DNA from: Actinomycetes bacterium
Lineage (GTDB): Bacteria; Actinomycetota; Acidimicrobiia; Acidimicrobiales; RAAP-2
Length of the DNA stretch: 21,713 nucleotides
Assembly: GCA_021784205.1 (NCBI GenBank)
Contig: JAJXTB010000034.1
Span: forward strand, 1 to 21,713
Direction: 5' to 3'
This document shows positions 5,961 through 13,383 of this stretch, piece by piece. The number at the start of each line of letters is the position of its first letter. Position 1 is the stretch's first letter. Both the position numbers and the translations under genes were made by a program. The notes under the pieces were generated by a model, which saw nothing but the letters and a program-made list of their open reading frames with translations, was not told the DNA's origin and did no database searches.

Positions 5961-7015
5961 GTCGTCCAGTCGTGACCAAGGAGCGCTTCACCATCGAGCA
6001 GATCGTGGCCGACGTTCGCGAGCGCGGCGACGCCGCGCTCGTCGAGTGGTCCCGCCGGCTCGACGGGACTGATGACTCCGAGCCGCAGCGCGCGCGGGCC
6101 TACGGCGACGTGCCCACGGCCGCGATTCTCAGTGCCGCTCAGTCCGTTGCGACCTGGCACCGCGCGCAGCGGCCCGCCGACGTAGAACTCGAGGTGTCGC
6201 CCGGCGTAACCCTGGAGCGTCGGTGGGTCCCCTTGCGCTCGGTCGGGATCTACGTGCCCAGCGGGCTGGTCTCGTCACTGATCATGACGGCGATCCCGGC
6301 CCGCGAGGCCGGCGTGGATCGCATCGTCGTCTGCACCCCGCCGCGCGGCTCGGCCGCGGTGGCGGCCGCCGCCGCCCTGCTCGGTATCGACGAGGTCTGG
6401 GCCGTCGGCGGAGCCCAGGCGATCGCCGCGATGGCCTACGGGACGGCGTCGATCGGCGCCGTCGACAAGATCGTGGGACCCGGGGGTGGCGCGGTCAATA
6501 CCGCGAAGCTGCTCGTGAGCCGCGACGTCGCCATCGACCTGCCGGCGGGCCCGAGTGAGGTGGTGGTCGTCGCCGACGACGGCGTCGACGAGGCGCTGAT
6601 CCAACAGGAACTCGACGCGCAGATGGAACACGGACCCGATTCGCGGGCCTTCGTCGTGCGCGTCGGCGATGACCTCGAGGCCGCGCTCGACGCGGTCGAG
6701 TCCTACGCCGCCGAACACGTGGCGTTGCTCGGACCACGGGCCGAGTCGCTCGCGGGCCGTATCCGAAACGCCGGCGCGGTCTTCGTCGGACCCTTCGCGC
6801 CGGTACCAGCGGGCGACTACGCGACGGGGGGCAACCACGTGCTGCCGACCGGAGGCTGGGCCCGCTCGACCGGGGGATTAGGACTGGAGACGTTCATGAA
6901 GGCGGTCACGATCCAGCGGGTGAGCGAAGAGGGGTTGGCGCGTCTCGCGCCGACCATCGAGGCACTGGCCGATCTCGAAGGGATGCCCATGCACAAGGCC
7001 ACGGCCCGACGATGA
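5957..7015 (+). CDS. hisD: Histidinol dehydrogenase, compact form (HisD)
   Basis: HisD oxidises histidinol to histidine in two NAD+-dependent steps. This copy has 352 residues, where E. coli HisD has 434. The expected functional residues remain: zinc ligands Gln222 and His225 (QMEHGPDS), the catalytic pair Glu253-His254 (AAEHVAL), Asp287 (GDYATGGNHVLPT) and His346 (GMPMHKA). The GPGN motif reads GPGG. Missing relative to E. coli are about 28 N-terminal residues, about 36 residues between His225 and Glu253, and a short C-terminal tail. The GTG start is fixed by its GTGA overlap with hisG, and no better upstream start is apparent. The gene is otherwise intact, so it is probably active rather than decayed. 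Its stop overlaps the hisC ATG. Confidence 0.92.
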   Translation: MSRPVVTKERFTIEQIVADVRERGDAALVEWSRRLDGTDDSEPQRARAYGDVPTAAILSAAQSVATWHRAQRPADVELEVSPGVTLERRWVPLRSVGIYVPSGLVSSLIMTAIPAREAGVDRIVVCTPPRGSAAVAAAAALLGIDEVWAVGGAQAIAAMAYGTASIGAVDKIVGPGGGAVNTAKLLVSRDVAIDLPAGPSEVVVVADDGVDEALIQQELDAQMEHGPDSRAFVVRVGDDLEAALDAVESYAAEHVALLGPRAESLAGRIRNAGAVFVGPFAPVPAGDYATGGNHVLPTGGWARSTGGLGLETFMKAVTIQRVSEEGLARLAPTIEALADLEGMPMHKATARR

Positions 7016-8532
7016 CCAGACCCGAGCCACTCGAGGCCTACCAGTGGCCGCTCTCGAACGAACGAATCGCCGCCGCCGTCGGTATCGACCCGCGCGCGAT
7101 CATCCGATTCGACGGCAACGTCGCGCCGGCGCCGCCCGCGAGCGCGAGGCCGGCCGCGATCGCCGCCGCCCTCGCCGATGTGAACGAGTACGACCGGGGA
7201 CGCTACGAACCCCTACGCGCGGCCATCGCGGCGCGCCACGGTCTCACGATCGATCAGGTCGCCCTCGGCGCCGGCAGTGACGAGTTCATCGTGCTCGTGG
7301 CGCGGGTCTTCGCCGCCGGCGGCACGATCGCGACCGTTCCCGCGACCTCGTATTCGATGTATCGCTTCGCCGCGTCGATGGCCGGCGCGACGATCGTTGA
7401 CGATCCATCGAACGCCGACCTCGTGTTCGTCTGTCGACCGAACAATCCGACCGGCGAGCTGCCCGACGTGCCAACGGTCGCGGGCCAACTGGTGATCGAC
7501 GAGGCGTACGCCGACTACGCGGGCGTCGACGCGCTGGACGCCATTGAGGACGGCGCGATCGTGCTGCGAACGTTCTCCAAGGCCTTCGGACTCGCCGGCG
7601 CGCGCGTCGGCTACGCCCTGGCCAGCCCCGAACTCATCGCCGTGCTCTCCTCGCGCCAGGCGCCACTGTCGGTCTCGTCGCTGTCGGCGGCGCTGGCGAT
7701 GGCGGCGCTCGCCAGTCCACCCGACGTCGCGCCCCAGATCGCCGAGCGCGAGCGGCTGGCGAAGCGGCTGGCTGAATTAGGACTGACCCCGGTTCCTTCG
7801 TACACGAACTTTCTCTACGTACCGATGGAGGACCCCCAGCGAATCGTCGACGCGATGCTGCCCTACGGCGTCGTGCTGCGCGCCTTCGCGGGTGGACTGC
7901 GGATCAGCGTGCGCGACGAGGTCGACGACGACCAGCTGCTCGACGCACTGGCGAGCGAGCTGCTCGGGCGCGACGCCGTCGCGCCACCGGTTCGCCACCG
8001 ACGAGCGACGGCCGAAACCCGGTTCGCGGTCCGGCTGCGCGTGCCCGGCGAAGGACGCGTCCTCGTCCACTCGGGCGAGGGCTTCTACGACCACATGCTC
8101 CAACAGCTCGCCTTTCACGCCGGGATGGACCTTCGCGTCGAGGGCGTCGGTGACCCCGAGACGGGCGACCACCACGCGGTGGAAGACATGATGCGCACCT
8201 TCGGTGAAGCCCTCGACCTCGCCCTGGGCGACCGGCGGGGTCTCGCGCGCTACGGCGAGGCACGGGTCCCGATGGACGAGGCGTTGGCGCACGCCGTCGT
8301 GGACCTCTCCGGGCGCGCGACCGCGACGCTCGCGATCGAACCCGACCCGGGGATGGCCGCGCACGCGCTCGAGTCCCTGGTCCAGACGGCCCGGATCACG
8401 CTGCACGTCACGGCGACGGGCACCAACGCGCACCACGTCGCCGAAGCGGCGTTCAAGGCGGTGGGTCGCGCGCTCGCCCAGGCGCTCGTTCGTGACGGTG
8501 GTCTCGTCCGATCCACGAAGGGCTCCCTGTGA
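7012..8532 (+). CDS. hisCB: Fused histidinol-phosphate aminotransferase and imidazoleglycerol-phosphate dehydratase (HisC-HisB)
   Basis: A single 506-residue frame joins two enzymes. Residues 1 to about 320 are a PLP fold-type I aminotransferase of the HisC group, with GAGSDEFI, RPNNPTGE (142-149), DEAYADYA, the Schiff-base lysine Lys190 in TFSKAFGLAGARVGY, and LRISVR near residue 297. After a short linker, residues 331-506 are IGP dehydratase: RATAETRF, FYDHML, GDHHAVED (metal-binding HHxxE), RYGEARVPMDEAL, DLSGRA, LHVTATGTNAHHVAEAAFKA. HisB makes imidazole-acetol phosphate, which HisC aminates, so the fusion joins consecutive steps. Both halves are slightly shorter than standalone versions. 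The common HisB fusion is with a HAD phosphatase (HisNB), not with HisC. ATGA and GTGA overlaps tie it to hisD and hisH. Confidence 0.93.
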   Translation: MTRPEPLEAYQWPLSNERIAAAVGIDPRAIIRFDGNVAPAPPASARPAAIAAALADVNEYDRGRYEPLRAAIAARHGLTIDQVALGAGSDEFIVLVARVFAAGGTIATVPATSYSMYRFAASMAGATIVDDPSNADLVFVCRPNNPTGELPDVPTVAGQLVIDEAYADYAGVDALDAIEDGAIVLRTFSKAFGLAGARVGYALASPELIAVLSSRQAPLSVSSLSAALAMAALASPPDVAPQIAERERLAKRLAELGLTPVPSYTNFLYVPMEDPQRIVDAMLPYGVVLRAFAGGLRISVRDEVDDDQLLDALASELLGRDAVAPPVRHRRATAETRFAVRLRVPGEGRVLVHSGEGFYDHMLQQLAFHAGMDLRVEGVGDPETGDHHAVEDMMRTFGEALDLALGDRRGLARYGEARVPMDEALAHAVVDLSGRATATLAIEPDPGMAAHALESLVQTARITLHVTATGTNAHHVAEAAFKAVGRALAQALVRDGGLVRSTKGSL

Positions 8533-9083
8533 ACGAGATCGTCATCGTCGACTACGGCGCCGGCAACACCCGCTCGGTGCAGGCGACGCTCGCTCGGCTC
8601 GGCCACGCGAGCGTGGTGAGCGCCGATCCCACGGCGATCGCCGCCACCTGGTACGTCGTGCTGCCGGGGGTCGGCTCGGCCCGAAGCGCGATGGATCACC
8701 TGAGCGAGACGGGAGCCGCCGAAGCGATCGCGGGTCGGGTCCGGTCGGGCAAACCGGTGTTGGGGATCTGTCTGGGCTTGCAGTTGGCCCTCGAGTCGAG
8801 CGAGGAGGACGGCGGCGTCGAGGGTCTGGGCATCGTGCCGGGCCGGGTCGTGCGCCTGAGCGACGAGCGGGTGCCGCGACTGGGCTGGTCGATCGTCGAG
8901 CCGTGGGGCGAGGCCTACTATTTCGCGCACTCCTACGGTGCGATCACCGACGACGCGGTCGCGACCGCCGAGGGGGTCACCGCCGTGGTGTCGCGCGGCT
9001 CGTTCCTCGGCGTCCAGTTCCACCCCGAGAAGAGCGGACCCGCGGGTCTCGTGTTCCTGGACCAGTGCCTCTCCCTCGTCTGA
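8529..9083 (+). CDS. hisH: Imidazole glycerol phosphate synthase, glutaminase subunit (HisH)
   Basis: This is a class I glutamine amidotransferase of 184 residues. The nucleophile is Cys81 in LGICLGLQL, and the other triad members are His165 and Glu167 in GVQFHPEKS. It also has the early VDYGAGNTRSV and LPGVGSARSAM motifs. It releases ammonia from glutamine and passes it to HisF. It is somewhat shorter than the usual 200 or so residues. A GTG start overlaps the hisCB stop (GTGA, 8529-8532), and its 3' end overlaps hisF by 19 bp, as expected for subunits made in equal amounts. Confidence 0.94.
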   Translation: MNEIVIVDYGAGNTRSVQATLARLGHASVVSADPTAIAATWYVVLPGVGSARSAMDHLSETGAAEAIAGRVRSGKPVLGICLGLQLALESSEEDGGVEGLGIVPGRVVRLSDERVPRLGWSIVEPWGEAYYFAHSYGAITDDAVATAEGVTAVVSRGSFLGVQFHPEKSGPAGLVFLDQCLSLV

Positions 9084-9811
9084 TCCCCTGCCTGGACGTC
9101 GCGCACGGGCGCGTGGTCAAGGGCGTCAACTTCGTCGGCCTGCGTGACGTCGGCGACCCCGTAGAGCTCGCGGTCCACTACAGCGCCGGTGGCGCCGACG
9201 AACTGGTCTTGCTCGACATCACGGCCACGCCCGACGAGGCCGCGACGATGACCTCGGTCGTTCGCGCCGTCGCCGACGTCCTGGACATCCCCTTCACCGT
9301 CGGAGGCGGCGTGCGCAGCGTGGTCGACGCGTCGCGGATCATCGAGTCCGGCGCCGATCGCGTGTCGCTCAACTCGGCCGCCGTCGCGTCACCCGCGTTG
9401 ATCCAGGCGATCGCGGACCGCTTCGGTTCCCAGGCGGTGGTGGTCGCTATTGACAGCGGCGCCGGGGTCGTGCACACCCACGGCGGCCGGACGCCAACGA
9501 CGCGACTCACCGTCGAGTGGGCCCGCGAGGCGGCCGATCGGGGCGCCGGGGAGATCCTGCTCACCTCGATCGACCACGACGGCCGCCGAATGGGCTTCGA
9601 CCTCGAACTGACGGCGGCGGTGCGCGCCGCGGTCGCGGTCCCGGTCATCGCGTCGGGTGGCGCGGGCAGCGCCCAGCACGTCGCCGATGCGTTGGCGGTG
9701 ACCGACGCCGCACTCGTCGCGTCGATCGTCCACGAGGACCCCGCCGGACTGCCCGGTTTGCGTCGAGCCATCGAATCGTGCGGCGTGCACCTGCGCCCCT
9801 GGAAGGAATAA
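9065..9811 (+). CDS. hisF: Imidazole glycerol phosphate synthase, cyclase subunit (HisF)
   Basis: This TIM barrel of 248 residues begins LPRLIPCLDVAHGRVVKGV. The catalytic aspartates fall at the classical numbers 11 and 130 (VVVAID), and phosphate loops are visible in VGGGVRS and IASGGAGSAQHV. It cyclises PRFAR with ammonia from HisH to give IGP and AICAR. The open frame extends far upstream through hisH and hisB, but the only start giving a family-length protein is the GTG at 9065, inside the last 19 bp of hisH. An independent Shine-Dalgarno is not evident, so coupling to hisH is likely. Confidence 0.93.
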   Translation: MPLPRLIPCLDVAHGRVVKGVNFVGLRDVGDPVELAVHYSAGGADELVLLDITATPDEAATMTSVVRAVADVLDIPFTVGGGVRSVVDASRIIESGADRVSLNSAAVASPALIQAIADRFGSQAVVVAIDSGAGVVHTHGGRTPTTRLTVEWAREAADRGAGEILLTSIDHDGRRMGFDLELTAAVRAAVAVPVIASGGAGSAQHVADALAVTDAALVASIVHEDPAGLPGLRRAIESCGVHLRPWKE

Positions 9812-9812
9812 C

Positions 9813-10355
9813 GTGAGCGAACTACGAGCGGCCATCGTGCAAGACGACGACACTGGACGAGTGCTGATGCTCGGCTGGATGGACGACGAGGCACTCGCGC
9901 TGACCAGGTCGACGGGACTGGTTCACTTCTTCTCACGGTCCCGTCAGCGACTGTGGATGAAGGGCGAGACCTCGGGCAATACCCTGCGCGTGGTCGAGGT
10001 GCTGCCGGACTGTGACGACGACGCGGTGCTCGTGCGCGCTCGACCCGACGGACCGACCTGTCACGACGGGTCGACGTCGTGCTTCACGCCGTGGCTGTGG
10101 CGCACCATCTTGCGCCGCGAGGCCGCCGATGAGTCGGGCTCGTACGTCGCGGCGTCGTTGCGCGCTGGCGCACCCTTCGCGGCGCGCAAGGTGGGCGAGG
10201 AGGCGGCCGAAGTGATCGTGGCCGCGCTCAGCGAAACTGACGAACGCGTCGTCAGCGAGGCCGCGGATCTGTGGTTCCACCTGCTGTTGCTGCTGAGGAG
10301 TCGGGGACTGGACCCCGCCGACGTCGAGGACGAACTGCGTCGCCGTCAACGCTGA
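9813..10355 (+). CDS. hisIE: Bifunctional phosphoribosyl-AMP cyclohydrolase / phosphoribosyl-ATP pyrophosphatase (HisIE)
   Basis: The 180-residue product has two domains. Residues 1-96 are HisI: VLMLGWMDDEAL, FFSRSRQRLWMKGETSGN, the metal-binding LPDCDDDAVLV, and the zinc cysteines in TCHDGSTSCF. Residues about 105-180 are HisE: ARKVGEEAAEVIVAA and SEAADLWFHLLLLL. It performs the second and third steps of the pathway (PR-ATP to PR-AMP to ProFAR). The GTG start is 1 nt after the hisF stop, with GGAAGG just upstream. Many actinobacteria keep hisI and hisE separate, so the fusion is a small oddity. It is the last his gene of the operon; a 6-bp hairpin at 10386-10400 is too weak to be called a terminator. 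Confidence 0.95.
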   Translation: MSELRAAIVQDDDTGRVLMLGWMDDEALALTRSTGLVHFFSRSRQRLWMKGETSGNTLRVVEVLPDCDDDAVLVRARPDGPTCHDGSTSCFTPWLWRTILRREAADESGSYVAASLRAGAPFAARKVGEEAAEVIVAALSETDERVVSEAADLWFHLLLLLRSRGLDPADVEDELRRRQR

Positions 10356-10377
10356 ATCGACCAAGTCGTTGCGCGAA

Positions 10378-10418
10378 GTTCATCGGACTCCCACGGAGTC
10401 ATCACGGTCCGTTCATCG
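10378..10418. repeat. 8-bp direct repeats with a small palindrome between them, upstream of the transport operon
   Basis: GTTCATCG occurs at 10378-10385 and again at 10411-10418, 33 bp apart (about three helical turns). Between them lies GACTCC-CAC-GGAGTC (10386-10400). The arrangement is upstream of the solute-binding protein gene and could be a regulator site. The evidence is the repeat pattern alone. Confidence 0.3.
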
Positions 10419-10426
10419 ACGCCCCG

Positions 10427-10438
10427 TAGAACGTCTTC
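10427..10438 (+). promoter_or_regulatory. Candidate leaderless -10 element of the transport operon
   Basis: TAGAAC (10427-10432) ends exactly 6 nt before the ATG at 10439, and no Shine-Dalgarno precedes that ATG. The same spacing is seen for hisA and hisR, suggesting transcription starts at the A of the start codon. No convincing -35 hexamer is visible. Confidence 0.4.
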
Positions 10439-11545
10439 ATGAACATCGCAACCAAGAAACCAGGTGTCCGCTTCGCGCGGTTCACCGCCCTGGCGCTCGC
10501 CGCCACCATGATCCCAATGTCCCTGTCGATGTCGGGGGCGGGCGCCTCGGCTAAAGCCACTGGGCCGACCCTCGTCGTCTACTCGGCCCAGGGATACGAC
10601 TCAGCCACGGTGAAGGCCTTCAACGCCACCCACCCCGGGTTCACCGTGACCCTCAACGACAACTCGACGGGGCCACTCCTCCAGCAGATCCAGGCCGAGG
10701 GCTCGCACCCGACGTGGGGTGTGCTCTGGGTCGACGGGGCGCAGGCCTTCGCTCAGCTCGACCGTGAGGGACTGCTCGCCAAGCACATCGTGCCCCACGT
10801 GTCGTTCAACACCGTTGGTCGGGCGAACATCCCCGCCGACGGAAGCTACGTGCCGACCGGTCTCACGGCGACGGGTGCACTCGTCTACGACTCCTCACAG
10901 ATCACCGCGGCCCAACTGCCCAAGACCTGGGCCGACCTGCTGAAGCCGCAGTTCAAGGGCGTGCTCGGTATGAACGACCCGACGCAGTCCGGTCCGACCT
11001 ACCCGCTGATCGCCGGCGTCATGAACGACCTCGGGCACTACCGCTCCGGGTCGACCGCCGCGGCCGTCAAGGCCGGGGAAGCATTCTTCACGAAATTGAA
11101 GGCGAACGGCCTGGTGATCAACGCGACCAACGGCCCGACGCTCAGCGCTATCGCGGCCCACACGATCAAGATGGCGATCATCCAGAGTTCGGCCGGGTAC
11201 GGGGCCGAGGTGTCCACCTCGCCGAGCTTTCGCGTGGCCTACCTCAACCCGGTGACCGCGCTGCCGGGCGTCATCGGGATCGACGGCAAGATGCCCAAGG
11301 CCGTGCGGGCCGAGGCGCAGAAGTTCGTCGACTACGTGCTGTCCCCGAGGGGACAGCACGTCATGCAGATCGGTGACCCGCAGGGCGACTCGCTCTTCTG
11401 GCCGGTCCTGAACGGCGAGAAGCCCGCCAACAAGGTGATCCCGCCGCTCAGCACGGTGCCGATGCAGACGACGAACCCCTACGTCTGGGGACCACTCGAG
11501 TCCACGGTCAACACCTGGTTCAGCGCGAATATCAACAACGGGTAG
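10439..11545 (+). CDS. ABC transporter substrate-binding protein (ferric/phosphonate/thiamine-type)
   Basis: The 368-residue product starts with a Sec signal peptide: basic MNIATKKPGVRFAR, a hydrophobic core, then a small-residue cleavage region near GASAKA (about residue 38). There is no lipobox cysteine, unusual for a binding protein of a monoderm. The mature part is an AfuA/FbpA-like extracellular binding protein: LVVYSAQGYD, YVPTGLTATGALVYDSSQI, PKTWADLLKPQFKG, FVDYVLSPRGQHVMQIGD. The adjacent-tyrosine iron-binding motif of FbpA is not seen in the corresponding region (SFRVAYLNPVTALPGVIG), so the ligand may be chelated iron, another metal, a phosphonate or thiamine. It is first in a five-gene operon and separated from the permease by a strong hairpin that could raise its expression over the membrane subunits. 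Confidence 0.82.
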   Translation: MNIATKKPGVRFARFTALALAATMIPMSLSMSGAGASAKATGPTLVVYSAQGYDSATVKAFNATHPGFTVTLNDNSTGPLLQQIQAEGSHPTWGVLWVDGAQAFAQLDREGLLAKHIVPHVSFNTVGRANIPADGSYVPTGLTATGALVYDSSQITAAQLPKTWADLLKPQFKGVLGMNDPTQSGPTYPLIAGVMNDLGHYRSGSTAAAVKAGEAFFTKLKANGLVINATNGPTLSAIAAHTIKMAIIQSSAGYGAEVSTSPSFRVAYLNPVTALPGVIGIDGKMPKAVRAEAQKFVDYVLSPRGQHVMQIGDPQGDSLFWPVLNGEKPANKVIPPLSTVPMQTTNPYVWGPLESTVNTWFSANINNG

Positions 11546-11561
11546 CCCCCTTTAGATCCCC

Positions 11562-11596
11562 GCGGTGCTGCGGCCCTTCGTGGGCCGCAGCACCGC
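11562..11596 (+). terminator. 15-bp perfect intercistronic hairpin after the binding-protein gene
   Basis: GCGGTGCTGCGGCCC (11562-11576) pairs perfectly with 11582-11596 around a 5-nt loop (TTCGT). There is no T-tract. It lies between the binding-protein stop and the permease start, where ABC operons often have a stem-loop that protects the upstream mRNA or causes partial termination. Confidence 0.7.
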
Positions 11597-11613
11597 CTCA
11601 TTGAAGGGCGCCT

Positions 11614-13383
11614 ATGGCGACTGAACTCACTACCATCCCACCCCCGCTCACCATTCGCCGCCGGCGTTTCGCGGCGAGTTCGGTCGTGCTCTGGGTGATA
11701 CTCGGCCTGCTCATCATCGCGCCGGTCGTATCGTTTCTCCTGCTTGCGACGAGTCCGAGACTCTTCCAGCAAGGTCCGCAGTACTTCACGCTGCGCTACG
11801 TGGCGCAGGCGTTCCAGGGCTCGACCGGCCAGGGCATCTTCGACTCACTCTGGGTCTCACTGACGGTGTCGGTGGTCGCGGTTATCGTGGCGACGGCGTT
11901 CGCGTGGCTCATCCAACGGACGAACGTCTACGGTCGTCGCGTGTGGGCCGTGCTCATGTGGCTCCTGCTCATCGTGCCGACGTGGATGATGACGCTGGGG
12001 TGGAGTGACCTGCTGCAGCCCTACGGGGCGGCCAGCTTCCTCGGGGTCAACACGCACTTCATCTACGGTGAGTTCTTCGGACCCCTCGGAATCGTGATCG
12101 TGCTCAGCACCGCGGCGTTGCCCTTCGCGTACTTCGTGATCGCCGCGGGACTGCGCGGACTCGGATCTGAGTTCGAGGACGCGGCGCGCATCCACGGAGC
12201 TAATCGGTGGCGCACCCTTCAGACGGTGCTGCCGATCATCGCCCCGGCGTTGCTGAGCGCCTTCGCCATCAGTTTCGCCGAGACGATGAGCGACTTCGGT
12301 GTGGCATTCACCCTCGGCTATCACGCGCACTTCCCGATGGCGACCTTCACCCTCTTCAACGCCATCAGCAACTTCCCCGCCAACTTCTCCGTGGCCGCGG
12401 TGATCGCCATCGTGTTGATCCTCTCGACGATCCCGCCGATCATCCTCCAGTCTCGGGTCATGCGTCGGCGTTCCTACGCGGTCTTGTCTGGCCGCAGTCG
12501 CCCCGCCCGGCGTCGCGAGTTCCGTCCCCTGCGGCGCGTCGCGGCGACCGCCGGCGTCGGCATGATCTTCCTGATCGCCCTCGGAATCCCAGTCTTCGGC
12601 GCCGTCGCCGGTTCCTTCGTGTCGAACCTCGGAATCTACTCGTCGAGTCCGGTCCGGCTCTCCCTCGCCTTCTATCACCAGGTGCTGCACCCATCGATCG
12701 CCAACAAGAGCCTCGCCGCGCCGCTCGTGCTGTCCAACCAGTTGGGACTCGTGGTCGCCACGGTGACCGGCGCGCTCGCGATCGTCTTGGCCCGACGGCT
12801 GATCACGAACGTCGGTGGCTGGAGCCAACGGATCACGGACGTCTTCCTGCTCGGCTCGGTGGCCGTCCCGGGCGTCGTCCTCGGAGTCGGCTACATCTTC
12901 TTCTACAACTTGTCGTTCATCAGCAGTCACGTCATCGATCTCTACAAGACCCTGCCGCTACTCATGCTCGCGCTCGTGGCCAACTCACTGCCGGGCCAGA
13001 CCCGTTTCATGGCCGGACCGGTCGGCCAGATCCAGCCGTCGCTCGCCGAGGCGTCGAGGGTCCACGGAGCGTCGCGATGGCGCACGTGGCGTACGACGAG
13101 CCTGCCCCTGTTCTCGAGGGTGCTGCTCTGGGGGTGGCTGCTCACCTTCACCAAGACCATCGCCGAACTCGCGATCTCCCAGATCCTCTACCCGCCGAGC
13201 CAGGAACCGGCCTCGGTGACCATCCAGGCCTATCTCGCCAACTTCCAACTCGGTACGGGCACGGCGATGACGGTCCTGACGCTGCTCGAGATGCTCGTCG
13301 TGATCGTGGTCGCCCTCGGCCTCTACCACCTCGTGACCCCCCGGGGCTGGCGCCGGATCGGCTGGAGCGGGGTGAAGTCGTGA
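11614..13383 (+). CDS. ABC transporter permease with two fused transmembrane domains (FbpB/ThiP type)
   Basis: The 589-residue membrane protein contains two binding-protein-dependent permease domains in tandem, about 12 hydrophobic segments in total. Each half has its EAA coupling loop: EDAARIHGANRWRTLQTV at about residues 188-205 and LAEASRVHGASRWRTWRT at about 477-494. Single-chain double permeases are typical of the ferric iron (FbpB/AfuB), thiamine (ThiP) and related families. The basic N-terminus (IRRRRF) precedes the first helix. ATG at 11614 has GAAGGG upstream. Its stop overlaps the ATPase GTG (GTGA, 13380-13383). A very long open frame on the opposite strand here is a GC-composition artefact. 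Confidence 0.93.
   Translation: MATELTTIPPPLTIRRRRFAASSVVLWVILGLLIIAPVVSFLLLATSPRLFQQGPQYFTLRYVAQAFQGSTGQGIFDSLWVSLTVSVVAVIVATAFAWLIQRTNVYGRRVWAVLMWLLLIVPTWMMTLGWSDLLQPYGAASFLGVNTHFIYGEFFGPLGIVIVLSTAALPFAYFVIAAGLRGLGSEFEDAARIHGANRWRTLQTVLPIIAPALLSAFAISFAETMSDFGVAFTLGYHAHFPMATFTLFNAISNFPANFSVAAVIAIVLILSTIPPIILQSRVMRRRSYAVLSGRSRPARRREFRPLRRVAATAGVGMIFLIALGIPVFGAVAGSFVSNLGIYSSSPVRLSLAFYHQVLHPSIANKSLAAPLVLSNQLGLVVATVTGALAIVLARRLITNVGGWSQRITDVFLLGSVAVPGVVLGVGYIFFYNLSFISSHVIDLYKTLPLLMLALVANSLPGQTRFMAGPVGQIQPSLAEASRVHGASRWRTWRTTSLPLFSRVLLWGWLLTFTKTIAELAISQILYPPSQEPASVTIQAYLANFQLGTGTAMTVLTLLEMLVVIVVALGLYHLVTPRGWRRIGWSGVKS

Noticed and set aside
8204..9064. Upstream extension of the hisF frame through hisB and hisH
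   Set aside because: The extra residues are out-of-frame readings of hisB and hisH; HisF begins at the GTG at 9065.
11857..12930. 357-codon open frame on the minus strand inside the ABC permease gene
   Set aside because: Its product is dominated by D, E, R, H and G without any domain, the usual mirror of GC-rich third positions opposite a genuine membrane-protein gene.
12207..13379. Upstream extension of the ATPase frame into the permease gene
   Set aside because: The extension is a proline/arginine-rich out-of-frame reading of permease sequence; the GTG at 13380 gives a normal ATPase.
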